This document shows positions 1 through 6,088 of a stretch of DNA of 11,531 nt, piece by piece (within the stretch, counting starts at the first letter, position 1; the number at the start of each line of letters is the position of its first letter). This DNA is from an uncultured Ignavibacteria bacterium (lineage in GTDB: Bacteria; Bacteroidota; Ignavibacteria; Tepidaquicellales; Tepidaquicellaceae): contig CALEVL010000180.1 in NCBI GenBank assembly GCA_937924675.1, positions 1 through 11,531 on the forward strand, in the 5' to 3' direction. Under the pieces are notes generated by a model. That model was not told the origin of the DNA, did not search any database, and worked only from the letters and a program-made list of their open reading frames with translations. The position numbers and the translations under genes are program-made.

Positions 1-16
1 GACCCGCTTTTTTTAT
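1..16 (+). terminator. Partial terminator: 3' arm and T-run cut by window edge
   Basis: The window opens with GACCCGCTTTTTTT. The first nine bases equal the 3' arm of the complete terminator at 228-259, followed by a T-run. The 5' arm would lie left of the window, so this is inferred to be the end of an upstream transcript's terminator. It cannot be confirmed without the flanking sequence. Confidence 0.4.
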
Positions 17-110
17 TTATGATGGTATTTTGGACGGAGGGTCCTGTGTATGATTGAGATTGGTCTGGACTGGATTAAATATGAGTCAATGCGTTAACCA
101 TTTTTTTCGT

Positions 111-179
111 CCCAGCAGAGAGTCACCCGCACTATTTGCTTTGCAGATCCGGTAACAACATATGCGGGGACTCTGTGGG
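111..179 (+). other. Long imperfect hairpin
   Basis: AGAGTC (119-124) and CCCGCA (126-131) pair perfectly with TGCGGG (163-168) and GACTCT (169-174), leaving only A125 bulged, which gives 12 bp. The stem extends outward by C116-G175 and CCCA (111-114) with TGGG (176-179), with small bulges. The loop (132-162) is about 31 nt. There is no T-run after it, so it is not a simple terminator. Confidence 0.6.
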
Positions 180-227
180 TACAATAAAGATCACTCTGTT
201 ACAAGAGGAAAATATATTTAATAAACG

Positions 228-259
228 AGCGGGTCTGAATAAGACCCGCTTCTTTTTTT
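228..259 (+). terminator. Intrinsic terminator
   Basis: AGCGGGTC (228-235), a 7-nt loop TGAATAA, and GACCCGCT (243-250) form a perfect 8-bp GC-rich stem followed by TCTTTTTTT. It acts for plus-strand transcription. On the minus strand the stem is followed by CGTTTATTA, a poor U-tract, so it is less likely to end the minus-strand gene at 345-818. Confidence 0.8.
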
Positions 260-344
260 GAATGATTACTGTTAAAAACAATACGCTTCTCGTACTTCAT
301 TAAAAGCATTTGTGAAGCAACTATCAGGAATTCAATAATTTGAG

Positions 345-818
345 TTATTCTATTACTTCTATTTCAGTCTTTCCAAAATAATCCTTATAATTGCCTGATT
401 TGAAATTTATATCACGCATTTCCCAAGGCAAAGCATAGATCCTGTATTTTCCGGGTTCGGTAAATGTCTGAAACTGATCAATGGCGTACCGCTTGTAAAG
501 AGTCTCTGATCTTTGCTGAAGTTCTGTAATGTTCATTTCGTCTTTTCCCTCAGCATCCATCTTATAAACTTCCCATGCAATGAAGAATTGTTCCCGCTCC
601 TTGTCTTTGCCTTCCATATATTTCTTACTGCCAAAATCTATGAGGTAAACAACTGGTTCACCTACTTTTACAGTGGTCTTTGGATTGATGGCAAAAACAT
701 TATCATCGGTGTTCTCACATACAGTAAGGGTTCCTTGCTGTGATTTTTGTGAAAACGATGAATCATTTAACACAACAATAAGAATCGCAATCAGAAAAAG
801 TGATCTAAGTACTTTCAT
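345..818 (-). CDS. Secreted protein of unknown function
   Basis: A 157-residue protein that I do not recognise. Residues 1-23 look like a Sec signal peptide: basic start (K2, R5), hydrophobic core LFLIAILIVVL, and a likely cleavage after SFS before Q24. There is no lipobox, because the only nearby Cys is C34, well inside the mature part. The mature protein is polar, with alternating beta-type stretches (VKVGEPVVYLIDFG around 50-64, EPGKYRIYALPW near 121-132) that suggest a small extracellular or periplasmic beta-sandwich; this is inference. The ATG is preceded on the minus strand by AAAAAAGGCATAGAAC, a weak ribosome site. A Bacteroidetes-type promoter lies about 40 bases upstream. The gene is divergent from rpmE and appears to be transcribed alone. 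Confidence 0.75.
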   Translation of the reverse strand: MKVLRSLFLIAILIVVLNDSSFSQKSQQGTLTVCENTDDNVFAINPKTTVKVGEPVVYLIDFGSKKYMEGKDKEREQFFIAWEVYKMDAEGKDEMNITELQQRSETLYKRYAIDQFQTFTEPGKYRIYALPWEMRDINFKSGNYKDYFGKTEIEVIE

Positions 819-857
819 TTTTGTTCTATGCCTTTTTTAGATTTTAAGAATTTGAAG

Positions 858-889
858 CAAAATTATAACTTATGAGCCAGATATTCAAA
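858..889 (-). promoter_or_regulatory. Bacteroidetes-type promoter for the secreted protein gene
   Basis: Read on the minus strand, TTTG (plus 886-889) is followed after exactly 20 nt by TAATTTTG (plus 858-865). The latter fits the -7 consensus TAnnTTTG fully and the former fits the -33 TTG element known from Bacteroides. It would start transcription near 850 and leave a leader of roughly 30 nt before the ATG at 818. Confidence 0.55.
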
Positions 890-1001
890 TGAGTATGTAA
901 TCAAAGTGAATGTTTAATACATGTATCTTAACCATGTACTAAATCATTTTGGATTTCTAATGCGGTTATTCAAGAAGAATTGAAAATTTTGCTCTTTGAC
1001 A

Positions 1002-1015
1002 ATCCATTGATGGAT
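1002..1015. other. Short perfect dyad in the divergent intergenic region
   Basis: ATCCAT (1002-1007), TG, ATGGAT (1010-1015) is a perfect inverted repeat with a 2-nt centre. It lies in the 332-bp gap (819-1150) between the minus-strand secreted protein gene and rpmE. It could be a protein-binding site, but a dyad this short can occur by chance. Apart from the two promoters and this dyad I see nothing else in the gap. Confidence 0.2.
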
Positions 1016-1098
1016 CATGTCAGTGAAGATTGATCAAGTGAGTCAATTTCAAGAAAGCCATTTTTACAGCAAAGCCAAAATTTTCACAGCCAATTGTC

Positions 1099-1128
1099 TT
1101 GAAACTAACGCCCTTAATCTATATTTTG
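1099..1128 (+). promoter_or_regulatory. Candidate rpmE promoter
   Basis: TTGAAA (1099-1104) is followed after 17 nt by TATTTT (1122-1127), then G1128. The pair reads as a sigma-70-like promoter. It also reads as a near match to the Bacteroidetes TTG / TAnnTTTG pattern, one base short in the -7 box. Transcription would begin around 1134, giving a leader of about 16 nt without a Shine-Dalgarno. Confidence 0.45.
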
Positions 1129-1150
1129 CCAACAATTAATTGAAACAGTA

Positions 1151-1381
1151 ATGAAGAAAGATTTTCATCCAAAGTATTACAAATGCAATATTGTCTGCAA
1201 TTGCGGAGAGAATAAGGGCATATTGTTTACAACAAGGTCAACCGTTCCGGAGATAAAAGTGGAAATTTGCTCACAATGCCATCCTTTTTTTACAGGAACT
1301 CAGAAAATTGTTGATACTGCAGGAAGAGTTGAGAAATTCAACAAGAGATACGGAAAAGCAAAGAATCCGGCTACCACATAA
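1151..1381 (+). CDS. rpmE: 50S ribosomal protein L31, zinc-binding type
   Basis: A 76-residue protein with the L31 signature: MKKDFHPKY at the start, CSQCHPFFTG at 40-49, and GRVEKFNKRYG at 59-68. The Cys pattern C16-x-C18 ... C40-x2-C43 is that of the zinc-binding (C+) paralogue, as opposed to the zinc-free form made under zinc limitation; C12 is an extra Cys. L31 sits on the large subunit and bridges to the small subunit through the central protuberance. There is no Shine-Dalgarno (ATTGAAACAGTA precedes the ATG). The gene has its own promoter candidate and is closed by a terminator at 1408-1437, so it is probably monocistronic. Confidence 0.95.
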   Translation: MKKDFHPKYYKCNIVCNCGENKGILFTTRSTVPEIKVEICSQCHPFFTGTQKIVDTAGRVEKFNKRYGKAKNPATT

Positions 1382-1407
1382 GAGTTTTCTTTTTTCCAAA
1401 GTGTATC

Positions 1408-1437
1408 AAGCCAATATTATCAAGTATTGGCTTTTTT
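1408..1437 (+). terminator. Intrinsic terminator after rpmE
   Basis: AAGCCAATA (1408-1416) pairs with TATTGGCTT (1425-1433) around an 8-nt loop and runs into a T-rich stretch to 1440. The stem is only moderately GC-rich, so read-through into the GlmU-like gene, whose ATG is at 1461, is likely. Confidence 0.75.
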
Positions 1438-1460
1438 GTTTACTTTAAAACAGACTTCAG

Positions 1461-2705
1461 ATGAAGATTATTGTCTTTGAAGACGATAAATTCGACCTGC
1501 TTTTCCCACTGTCAATGATGCGGGCTGCTTATGACGTGAAGCCCGGTGCATTGAGTATTCTGGAGAAGACTGCTGTGTCACTTGGCAAAGAAGCAAAGCA
1601 AGTTTCACTTCATTGCCGGAAGAGTCTGGAGGAATTTATGCGATCTGACGGAAGAGCTGTGAATGTCTTTGATGAAGATGATTATCTGCTGCTTAATGGC
1701 AGATTCATTTTTGGGAAGAAATTTCTAAAGGAACTCAAGAAGACAAAGGCAGATGACAAGTTCTTCGTTAAGGGTGATACGGTCGTTTATGCAACAATCA
1801 GCAGAAAGAAATCTTCCGCACTGAACGAAATCACTTCAAATACAGAAGGAATAATCGATGAGGACTTTCTGCTACAGGCAGGACTTCAGAAAGAAGAAAC
1901 CGGAGACATTGTAATTTCAGAGATCAGATATCCATGGGATACAGTTTCTCATTTTCTGAATGGAGCACTTGAGGATGACCTAAAATCACTTTCACTGAAG
2001 CATAAGCAGAAGAAGAACAGAGCTTACATAAACTCTTCAGCAGTAGAGATATCAACCAAGGCAAAGCTTGCGGCGTCTGTGGCAATTGATGCATCTTCAG
2101 GAAAAGTAATTATTGAGGACGGAGTTGTGATTGAACCGTTTGTGTTCATTAAAGGTCCGGTTTACATCGGAAAGAACTCGCTCGTAAAATCAGGTGCAAA
2201 GATCTACGGTCCGTGTGTCATCGGAGATGGCTCGAAAGTAGCCGGCGAGATCGCAGAATCAGTTTTTCATTCTCATGTAAACAAGCAGCATGACGGCTTC
2301 GTGGGACATTCTTATATTTGTCCATTTGTGAATCTTGGAGCGGATACTGTCACAAGTGATCTGAAGAACAATTACTCAAACATCCGCCAAAACTTCAGAG
2401 GCGGAAATATTGATACAGGCATGAGGTTTCTCGGGAGCATTTTGGGAGATCATACCAAGACATCTATCAATACAATGCTCAATACCGGAACTGTGGCGGG
2501 GATTTTTTCCAACATCTTCGGCGGTGGTTTTCCGGCAAAGAGCATCAGATCTTTTTCATGGAATGAAGCCGGGAAAACTTCGGAGAAATATGACTTTGAA
2601 AAGGCTATTGAGACTGCAAAGATTGTAATGTCTCGTAGAGGAATAGAGACTTCAGAGGAATATATTAAGCTTGCAAGGAAATATTTTGACAATGATTCTG
2701 AATGA
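1461..2705 (+). CDS. Bacteroidetes-type GlmU-like nucleotidyltransferase / left-handed beta-helix acetyltransferase
   Basis: A 414-residue protein resembling the Bacteroidetes family annotated as UDP-GlcNAc diphosphorylase / glucosamine-1-phosphate N-acetyltransferase, which replaces canonical GlmU in making UDP-GlcNAc for peptidoglycan and lipopolysaccharide. The N-terminal part (1 to about 190) opens MKIIVFEDDKFDLLFPLS, has LLLNGRF (76-82) and the YPWDTVSHFLNGAL stretch (157-170). The C-terminal part (about 205-360) is a left-handed beta-helix with hexapeptide-like turns (VIIEDGVVIEPF, VYIGKNSLVKSGAKIYGPCVIG). It includes VFHSHVNKQHDGFVGHSYI (268-286), which is where the family places its acetyltransferase residues. 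The canonical GlmU N-terminal LxxGxGTRM loop is absent, as expected for this variant. The exact sugar substrate is inferred. There is no Shine-Dalgarno, and the ATG lies about 20 nt after the rpmE terminator. Confidence 0.8.
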   Translation: MKIIVFEDDKFDLLFPLSMMRAAYDVKPGALSILEKTAVSLGKEAKQVSLHCRKSLEEFMRSDGRAVNVFDEDDYLLLNGRFIFGKKFLKELKKTKADDKFFVKGDTVVYATISRKKSSALNEITSNTEGIIDEDFLLQAGLQKEETGDIVISEIRYPWDTVSHFLNGALEDDLKSLSLKHKQKKNRAYINSSAVEISTKAKLAASVAIDASSGKVIIEDGVVIEPFVFIKGPVYIGKNSLVKSGAKIYGPCVIGDGSKVAGEIAESVFHSHVNKQHDGFVGHSYICPFVNLGADTVTSDLKNNYSNIRQNFRGGNIDTGMRFLGSILGDHTKTSINTMLNTGTVAGIFSNIFGGGFPAKSIRSFSWNEAGKTSEKYDFEKAIETAKIVMSRRGIETSEEYIKLARKYFDNDSE

Positions 2706-2757
2706 GCATGAAGCGGCAGTTGTATCTTAATAGAATCAACAAGGATTGCCAAAGGAA

Positions 2758-2788
2758 TTGTAACAAAAAAAGGTAATCGGTAAATTGC
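2758..2788 (+). promoter_or_regulatory. Candidate promoter for tRNA-Val and thrS
   Basis: TTG (2758-2760), a 20-nt spacer, then TAAATTGC (2781-2788), which keeps six of the eight TAnnTTTG positions counted with the two free ones. The spacer equals that of the clearer promoter at 858-889. It predicts a start near 2795, just ahead of the tRNA 5' end at 2799. Confidence 0.35.
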
Positions 2789-2798
2789 ATCAAATTAA

Positions 2799-2872
2799 GG
2801 GCGGTTAGCTCAGTTGGTTAGAGCGCTACGTTGACATCGTAGAGGTCATTGGTTCGAGTCCATTACCGCCCA
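2799..2872 (+). tRNA. tRNA-Val (anticodon GAC)
   Basis: A complete 74-nt cloverleaf. Acceptor arms GGGCGGT (2799-2805) and ACCGCCC (2865-2871) pair perfectly, with discriminator A2872. The D arm is GCTC/GAGC, the anticodon arm CTACG-TTGACAT-CGTAG with GAC at 2833-2835, and the variable loop AGGTC. The T arm is ATTGG-TTCGAGT-CCATT, with one T-T mismatch in its stem. CCA is not encoded: CAT follows the discriminator, so the CCA end must be added after processing. The tRNA lies only 12 nt upstream of the thrS ATG and is probably co-transcribed with it. Confidence 0.95.
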
Positions 2873-2884
2873 CATTTTTTATTT

Positions 2885-4816
2885 ATGGCAGAAAACATCA
2901 AAATAACATTTCCCGACGGCTCCGTGAAGGAGTTTGCTAAGGGAGTTTCAGCATTCGACATTGCAAATTCTATCAGCAGCCGTTTGGCGGATGAAGTACT
3001 CGTTGCCGAAGTCAACGGCAAGATGAAAGACATTTCATCTCCGGTAAATGAAGATTCGAGCATTGTATTTCACAAATTCGATTCCGAAAAAGGCAAAGAA
3101 GTTTACTGGCATACTACTTCGCACATGATGGCGCAGGCGATCGAGGAACTATTCCCCGGTGCGAGATTCGGAGTTGGTCCTCCAATCGAAAGCGGATTCT
3201 ATTATGATATTGATTCGGACAGGAAATTTACTGAAGAGGATCTGAAGAAGATAGAAGAGAAGATTCTTGATATTGCAAAGCGTGATCTGAAGCCGGTCAG
3301 GACTGATCTTTCCAGACTTGAAGCAATTGAATATTTTAAGTCAAAAAGAGTAGATCCGTACAAAGTTGAAATTCTGGAGACCATAGCAAAGGACGAAGAA
3401 ATGGTCTCGCTATATGCTCAGGGCGGTTTTACTGATCTTTGCAGGGGACCGCATTTGCCATCCACTTCGAAGGTGAAATCAGTCAAGCTTCTTTCCGTCT
3501 CGGGTTCATACTGGCGCGGAGATGAGAACAGGCAGATGCTTCAGAGGATCTACGGGATTTCATTTCCTAAGCAAAAAGATCTTGAACAGCATCTCAAAGA
3601 TCTTGAGGAAGCAAAAAGGAGAGATCACAGAAAACTCGGCAAGGAGCTTGATCTTTTTTCATTTCATGAAGAAGGTCCGGGGTTTCCGTTTTGGCATAGC
3701 AACGGTATGATCCTGCTGAACAAACTCAAAGAGTATCTGCGTGAGAAATTAAGACTGCTCGATTATCAGGAGATAAATACACCGATCATACTGAATCAGA
3801 AATTGTGGCTGCAATCAGGACATTATGATAATTACAAAGAGAATATGTACTTCACGGAGATAGACGAGCGTGATTTTGCAGTGAAACCGATGAACTGTCC
3901 CGGCAGTACGTTAGTTTACAGAACCACTATGAAGTCATACAGGGATCTGCCGCTTAGACTTTATGAATTCGGGCTTGTTCACAGGCATGAATTATCAGGA
4001 GTATTGTCAGGTCTATTCAGAGTGAGAAGTTTTACTCAGGATGATGCGCATGTTTTCTGCACTCCCGAACAGATCGAAGAAGAGATCACTGTCTTGATCA
4101 ATCTGGTTTTTGATGTTTACAATGCATTTGGCTTTACTGATGTGCAGGTTTATCTTTCAACCAGACCGGAAAAATTTATCGGCTCTGAGGAGATTTGGGA
4201 CGGCTCAGAAAAATCCCTTGCAACCGCACTCGACAAGGCAGGCGTTAAGTATAAGATCAATGCAGGCGACGGAGCATTTTACGGACCAAAAATAGACTTT
4301 GTGGTCAAAGACAGTCTGAGAAGAAATTGGCAGCTTGGTACTATCCAGCTTGATTTCTCAATGCCGGAAAGATTCGGTTTGGAGTATATAGCTCCTGACG
4401 GAAAAGTAGCAAGACCGGTAATGATACACAGGGCTGTACTTGGTTCATTTGAAAGATTTGTGGGCGTGCTGATTGAGCATTATGCAGGATACTTCCCGCT
4501 TTGGCTTGCTCCGGTTCAGGTGTCTGTATTGCCTATTACCGATTCACAGTTTGACTATGCAAAAGAAATTGCAAACAAACTTATTAATTGCGGATTCAGG
4601 GTGAATCTTGACCCAAGAAATGAAAAGATCGGTTATAAGATACGTGAAGCCGAGAATAAGAAAATTCCATACATGATCGTAATCGGCGAAAAGGAAAAAG
4701 AAAGTGGACAAATTTCAGTAAGACAGCATCAGAAGGGTGATATTGGTAAATTTGGATTGAATGAGTTTATTGAAAAGCTTAACTTGCAGGTCTCAAAAAG
4801 GGAGTATTATAATTAA
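2885..4816 (+). CDS. thrS: Threonine--tRNA ligase
   Basis: A 643-residue class II synthetase that charges tRNA-Thr with threonine. Domains in order are: TGS (about 1-62, IKITFPDGSVKEF); editing domain with the HxxxH pair H76/H80 and C186/H190 of DLCRGPH; catalytic core (about 255-540); and the anticodon-binding domain (about 541-640). The predicted active-site zinc ligands are C338 (KPMNCPG), H389 (DDAHVFC) and H515 (MIHRAVLG). Motif 2 is the RHE at 367-369 with VRSFTQDD, and motif 3 is MIHRAVLGSFERF. The editing site is intact, so serine clearance is expected. The start at 2885 is preferred because an earlier in-frame ATG (2849) lies inside the tRNA. There is no Shine-Dalgarno, and the 12-nt leader CATTTTTTATTT is shared with the tRNA 3' trailer. 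Confidence 0.97.
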   Translation: MAENIKITFPDGSVKEFAKGVSAFDIANSISSRLADEVLVAEVNGKMKDISSPVNEDSSIVFHKFDSEKGKEVYWHTTSHMMAQAIEELFPGARFGVGPPIESGFYYDIDSDRKFTEEDLKKIEEKILDIAKRDLKPVRTDLSRLEAIEYFKSKRVDPYKVEILETIAKDEEMVSLYAQGGFTDLCRGPHLPSTSKVKSVKLLSVSGSYWRGDENRQMLQRIYGISFPKQKDLEQHLKDLEEAKRRDHRKLGKELDLFSFHEEGPGFPFWHSNGMILLNKLKEYLREKLRLLDYQEINTPIILNQKLWLQSGHYDNYKENMYFTEIDERDFAVKPMNCPGSTLVYRTTMKSYRDLPLRLYEFGLVHRHELSGVLSGLFRVRSFTQDDAHVFCTPEQIEEEITVLINLVFDVYNAFGFTDVQVYLSTRPEKFIGSEEIWDGSEKSLATALDKAGVKYKINAGDGAFYGPKIDFVVKDSLRRNWQLGTIQLDFSMPERFGLEYIAPDGKVARPVMIHRAVLGSFERFVGVLIEHYAGYFPLWLAPVQVSVLPITDSQFDYAKEIANKLINCGFRVNLDPRNEKIGYKIREAENKKIPYMIVIGEKEKESGQISVRQHQKGDIGKFGLNEFIEKLNLQVSKREYYN

Positions 4817-4830
4817 TTTAACTTCAGGTC

Positions 4831-5448
4831 ATTAAAGAGAAAAATTTCAAAGAGAGAACGAACGAGCAAATAAGGGCTTCTCAGGTGAGAGTTGTTGACG
4901 AAGATGGAAACTCGCTTGGTGTAATGACAAGTTCTGATGCATTGTTCATCTCAAGGTCAAGAGGTCTGGATCTTGTTGAGATATCACCAAACTCCAAACC
5001 TCCGGTTTGTAAGATCGTAGATTACGGTAAGTTCAATTACGAAAGACAGAAAAAGGAAAAGCTGGCTAAGAAGAATCAGCATGTGATGCATATCAAGGAG
5101 ATACGATTCAATCCGAACACAGACACGCATGACATTGATTTCAAGACCAAGCACTTAAGACAGTTCCTGATTGAAGGGCACAAGGTCAAGGCTTATGTAA
5201 TGTTCAAGGGAAGGATGATAACTCATCCGGAAATCGGACACAAGCTTATGAGTGAGATTGTTGAAAAGCTGGTTGATATAGGAAAGTTGGAAGCTCCGCC
5301 AAAGATGGAAGGCAAGACATTGTTTGCATATTTCCTTCCTGACAAACACAAAGTTCAGGTTTACAAAGATAGTCTGGCAAAGTCCGGAAAAACAGAAGAG
5401 ATTCCTTCGAAAGAAGAAAAAACAGAAAAGGAAAAAGAAAATGCCTAA
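4831..5448 (+). CDS. infC: Translation initiation factor IF-3, probable ATT start
   Basis: A 205-residue IF3 that binds the 30S subunit, prevents premature 50S joining and proofreads the start codon. The conserved N-terminal motif NEQIRASQVRVVDEDG is encoded from 4861. Going upstream in frame, the only codons before the stop at 4819-4821 are CTT CAG GTC ATT AAA GAG AAA AAT TTC AAA GAG AGA ACG, so there is no ATG, GTG or TTG. ATT at 4831 gives (M)KEKNFKERTNEQIRA and is the best start, as in E. coli infC. The GTG at 4885 would remove the conserved motif. Later conserved stretches are LDLVEISPNSKPPVCKIVDYGKF, the KEIRFNP block and VKAYVMFKGR. A charged Lys/Glu tail of about 25 residues follows the usual C-terminus. 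The gap from thrS is 14 nt and the 3' end overlaps rpmI by 8 nt. Confidence 0.9.
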   Translation: MKEKNFKERTNEQIRASQVRVVDEDGNSLGVMTSSDALFISRSRGLDLVEISPNSKPPVCKIVDYGKFNYERQKKEKLAKKNQHVMHIKEIRFNPNTDTHDIDFKTKHLRQFLIEGHKVKAYVMFKGRMITHPEIGHKLMSEIVEKLVDIGKLEAPPKMEGKTLFAYFLPDKHKVQVYKDSLAKSGKTEEIPSKEEKTEKEKENA

Positions 5449-5635
5449 AATGAAATCGAACAGGGCCTCCAAGAAGAGATTCAAGGTGACCGGTACAGGA
5501 AAGATCAAAAGAGAAAAATCTTACAGAAGCCATATTCTGACGAAGAAGTCTTCCAAAAGAAAACGACATCTGAGAAAAGCCACACTTGTATCCGTACAGG
5601 AGACAAGGACAGTTAAGAGACTGATACAAGCTTAA
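5441..5635 (+). CDS. rpmI: 50S ribosomal protein L35
   Basis: A 64-residue, very basic protein: MPKMKSNRASKKRFKVTGTG, then SHILTKKSSKRKRHLRK, typical of L35 in length and wording. The start at 5441 overlaps the last 8 nt of infC, and AAGGA (5428-5432) lies 8 nt upstream inside infC. This suggests translational coupling to infC. The frame is open further upstream, but that part is only an infC shadow; MPKMK is the family N-terminus. L35 is part of the large subunit, and its gene sits between infC and rplT as in most bacteria. Confidence 0.97.
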   Translation: MPKMKSNRASKKRFKVTGTGKIKREKSYRSHILTKKSSKRKRHLRKATLVSVQETRTVKRLIQA

Positions 5636-5649
5636 TTTTACAAAACTTT

Positions 5650-5655
5650 AAGGAG
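5650..5655 (+). promoter_or_regulatory. Strong Shine-Dalgarno for rplT
   Basis: AAGGAG lies 5 nt before the rplT ATG, and the same hexamer precedes the cyclophilin gene at 7172-7177. These show that this organism can use canonical ribosome sites, although rpmE, the GlmU-like gene, thrS, infC and pheS lack one. Confidence 0.8.
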
Positions 5656-5660
5656 AAGAA

Positions 5661-6008
5661 ATGCCACGCTCAAAAAATAAAGTTGCATCACACAGAAGGC
5701 GGAAGAGAGTTCTTGAAGAAGCCAAAGGTTATGTAGGCGCAAGAAGCAAGTTGTATACTGTTGCCAAAAATTCAGTTGAAAAGGGATTGACTCATGCATA
5801 CAGGGACAGGAAGCTGAAGAAGAGAGAATACAAGAGCCTTTGGGTTACAAGGATCAATGCAGCAGCAAGATTAAACAATACAACATACTCCAAGCTTATT
5901 GATGCATTGAACAAGAAAGACGTTGACATCAACAGGAAGATCCTTGCCGAGCTTGCATACAGCAATGCACCGGCATTCAGCGAGATAGTAAAATTCGCGC
6001 TGAAGTAA
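5661..6008 (+). CDS. rplT: 50S ribosomal protein L20
   Basis: A 115-residue basic protein matching L20 closely (about 115-120 residues usual): MPRSKNKVASHRRRKRVLEEAKGYVGARSKLY, then YRDRKLKKREYKSLWVTRINAAAR and LAYSNAPAFSEIV. It binds 23S rRNA early in large-subunit assembly. In other bacteria L20 represses the infC-rpmI-rplT mRNA by binding a leader structure; I could not identify such a site here. It is the last gene before a strong terminator at 6037-6069, with a 25-nt gap after rpmI. Confidence 0.97.
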   Translation: MPRSKNKVASHRRRKRVLEEAKGYVGARSKLYTVAKNSVEKGLTHAYRDRKLKKREYKSLWVTRINAAARLNNTTYSKLIDALNKKDVDINRKILAELAYSNAPAFSEIVKFALK

Positions 6009-6036
6009 TTTCAATTTCTGTTTCACAAAAATTTAC

Positions 6037-6069
6037 TAAGGCGGATAATCAATATTCGCCTTATTTTTT
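6037..6069 (+). terminator. Intrinsic terminator between rplT and pheS
   Basis: TAAGGCGGATA (6037-6047) pairs with TATTCGCCTTA (6053-6063) around a 5-nt loop, with a single G-T wobble, and is followed by TTTTTT. It is the clearest 11-bp stem in the operon. The pheS ATG is 19 nt beyond the T-run. In E. coli the same gap carries the pheM attenuator, so this hairpin may be an attenuator or partial terminator, but no competing antiterminator stem or leader peptide with a normal start was found. Confidence 0.85.
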
Positions 6070-6088
6070 AGCCGCAAGAAAATTTCTC

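Larger units (their letters stand above)
54..260 (+). ncRNA. Candidate small RNA or structured intergenic unit
   Basis: No protein-coding gene is convincing between 17 and 344. This stretch has a TTGAGA (54-59) / TAAATA (76-81) pair at 16-nt spacing that could be a promoter. It then has a long imperfect hairpin (111-179) and ends at a well-formed intrinsic terminator (228-259). Promoter-like element, structure and terminator without an ORF are what a small RNA gene would look like. It does not match 6S, SRP, tmRNA or RNase P RNA as far as I can tell. It could also be the decayed 3' region of an upstream gene. Existence and boundaries are inference. Confidence 0.25.

Noticed and set aside
2849..2884. 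Upstream in-frame ATG for thrS
   Set aside because: It lies in the T arm of tRNA-Val and would add 12 residues encoded by tRNA sequence; ThrRS family members begin at or near the TGS domain, matching the ATG at 2885.
4885..4887. GTG start for infC
   Set aside because: It would delete the conserved NEQIRASQ motif, which is clearly encoded just upstream in frame.
5324..5440. Extended N-terminus for rpmI
   Set aside because: The extension is infC read in another frame; MPKMKSNRA is the normal L35 start and has a ribosome site 8 nt upstream.
5155..5629. Minus-strand open frames across infC-rpmI
   Set aside because: Both are antisense to certain ribosomal and initiation-factor genes and are low-complexity Phe/Leu-rich shadows of Lys-rich coding sequence.
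6009..6088. T-box riboswitch before pheS
   Set aside because: No AGGGTGGNACCGCG-like T-box sequence and no specifier stem are visible; the gap is only 80 bp.
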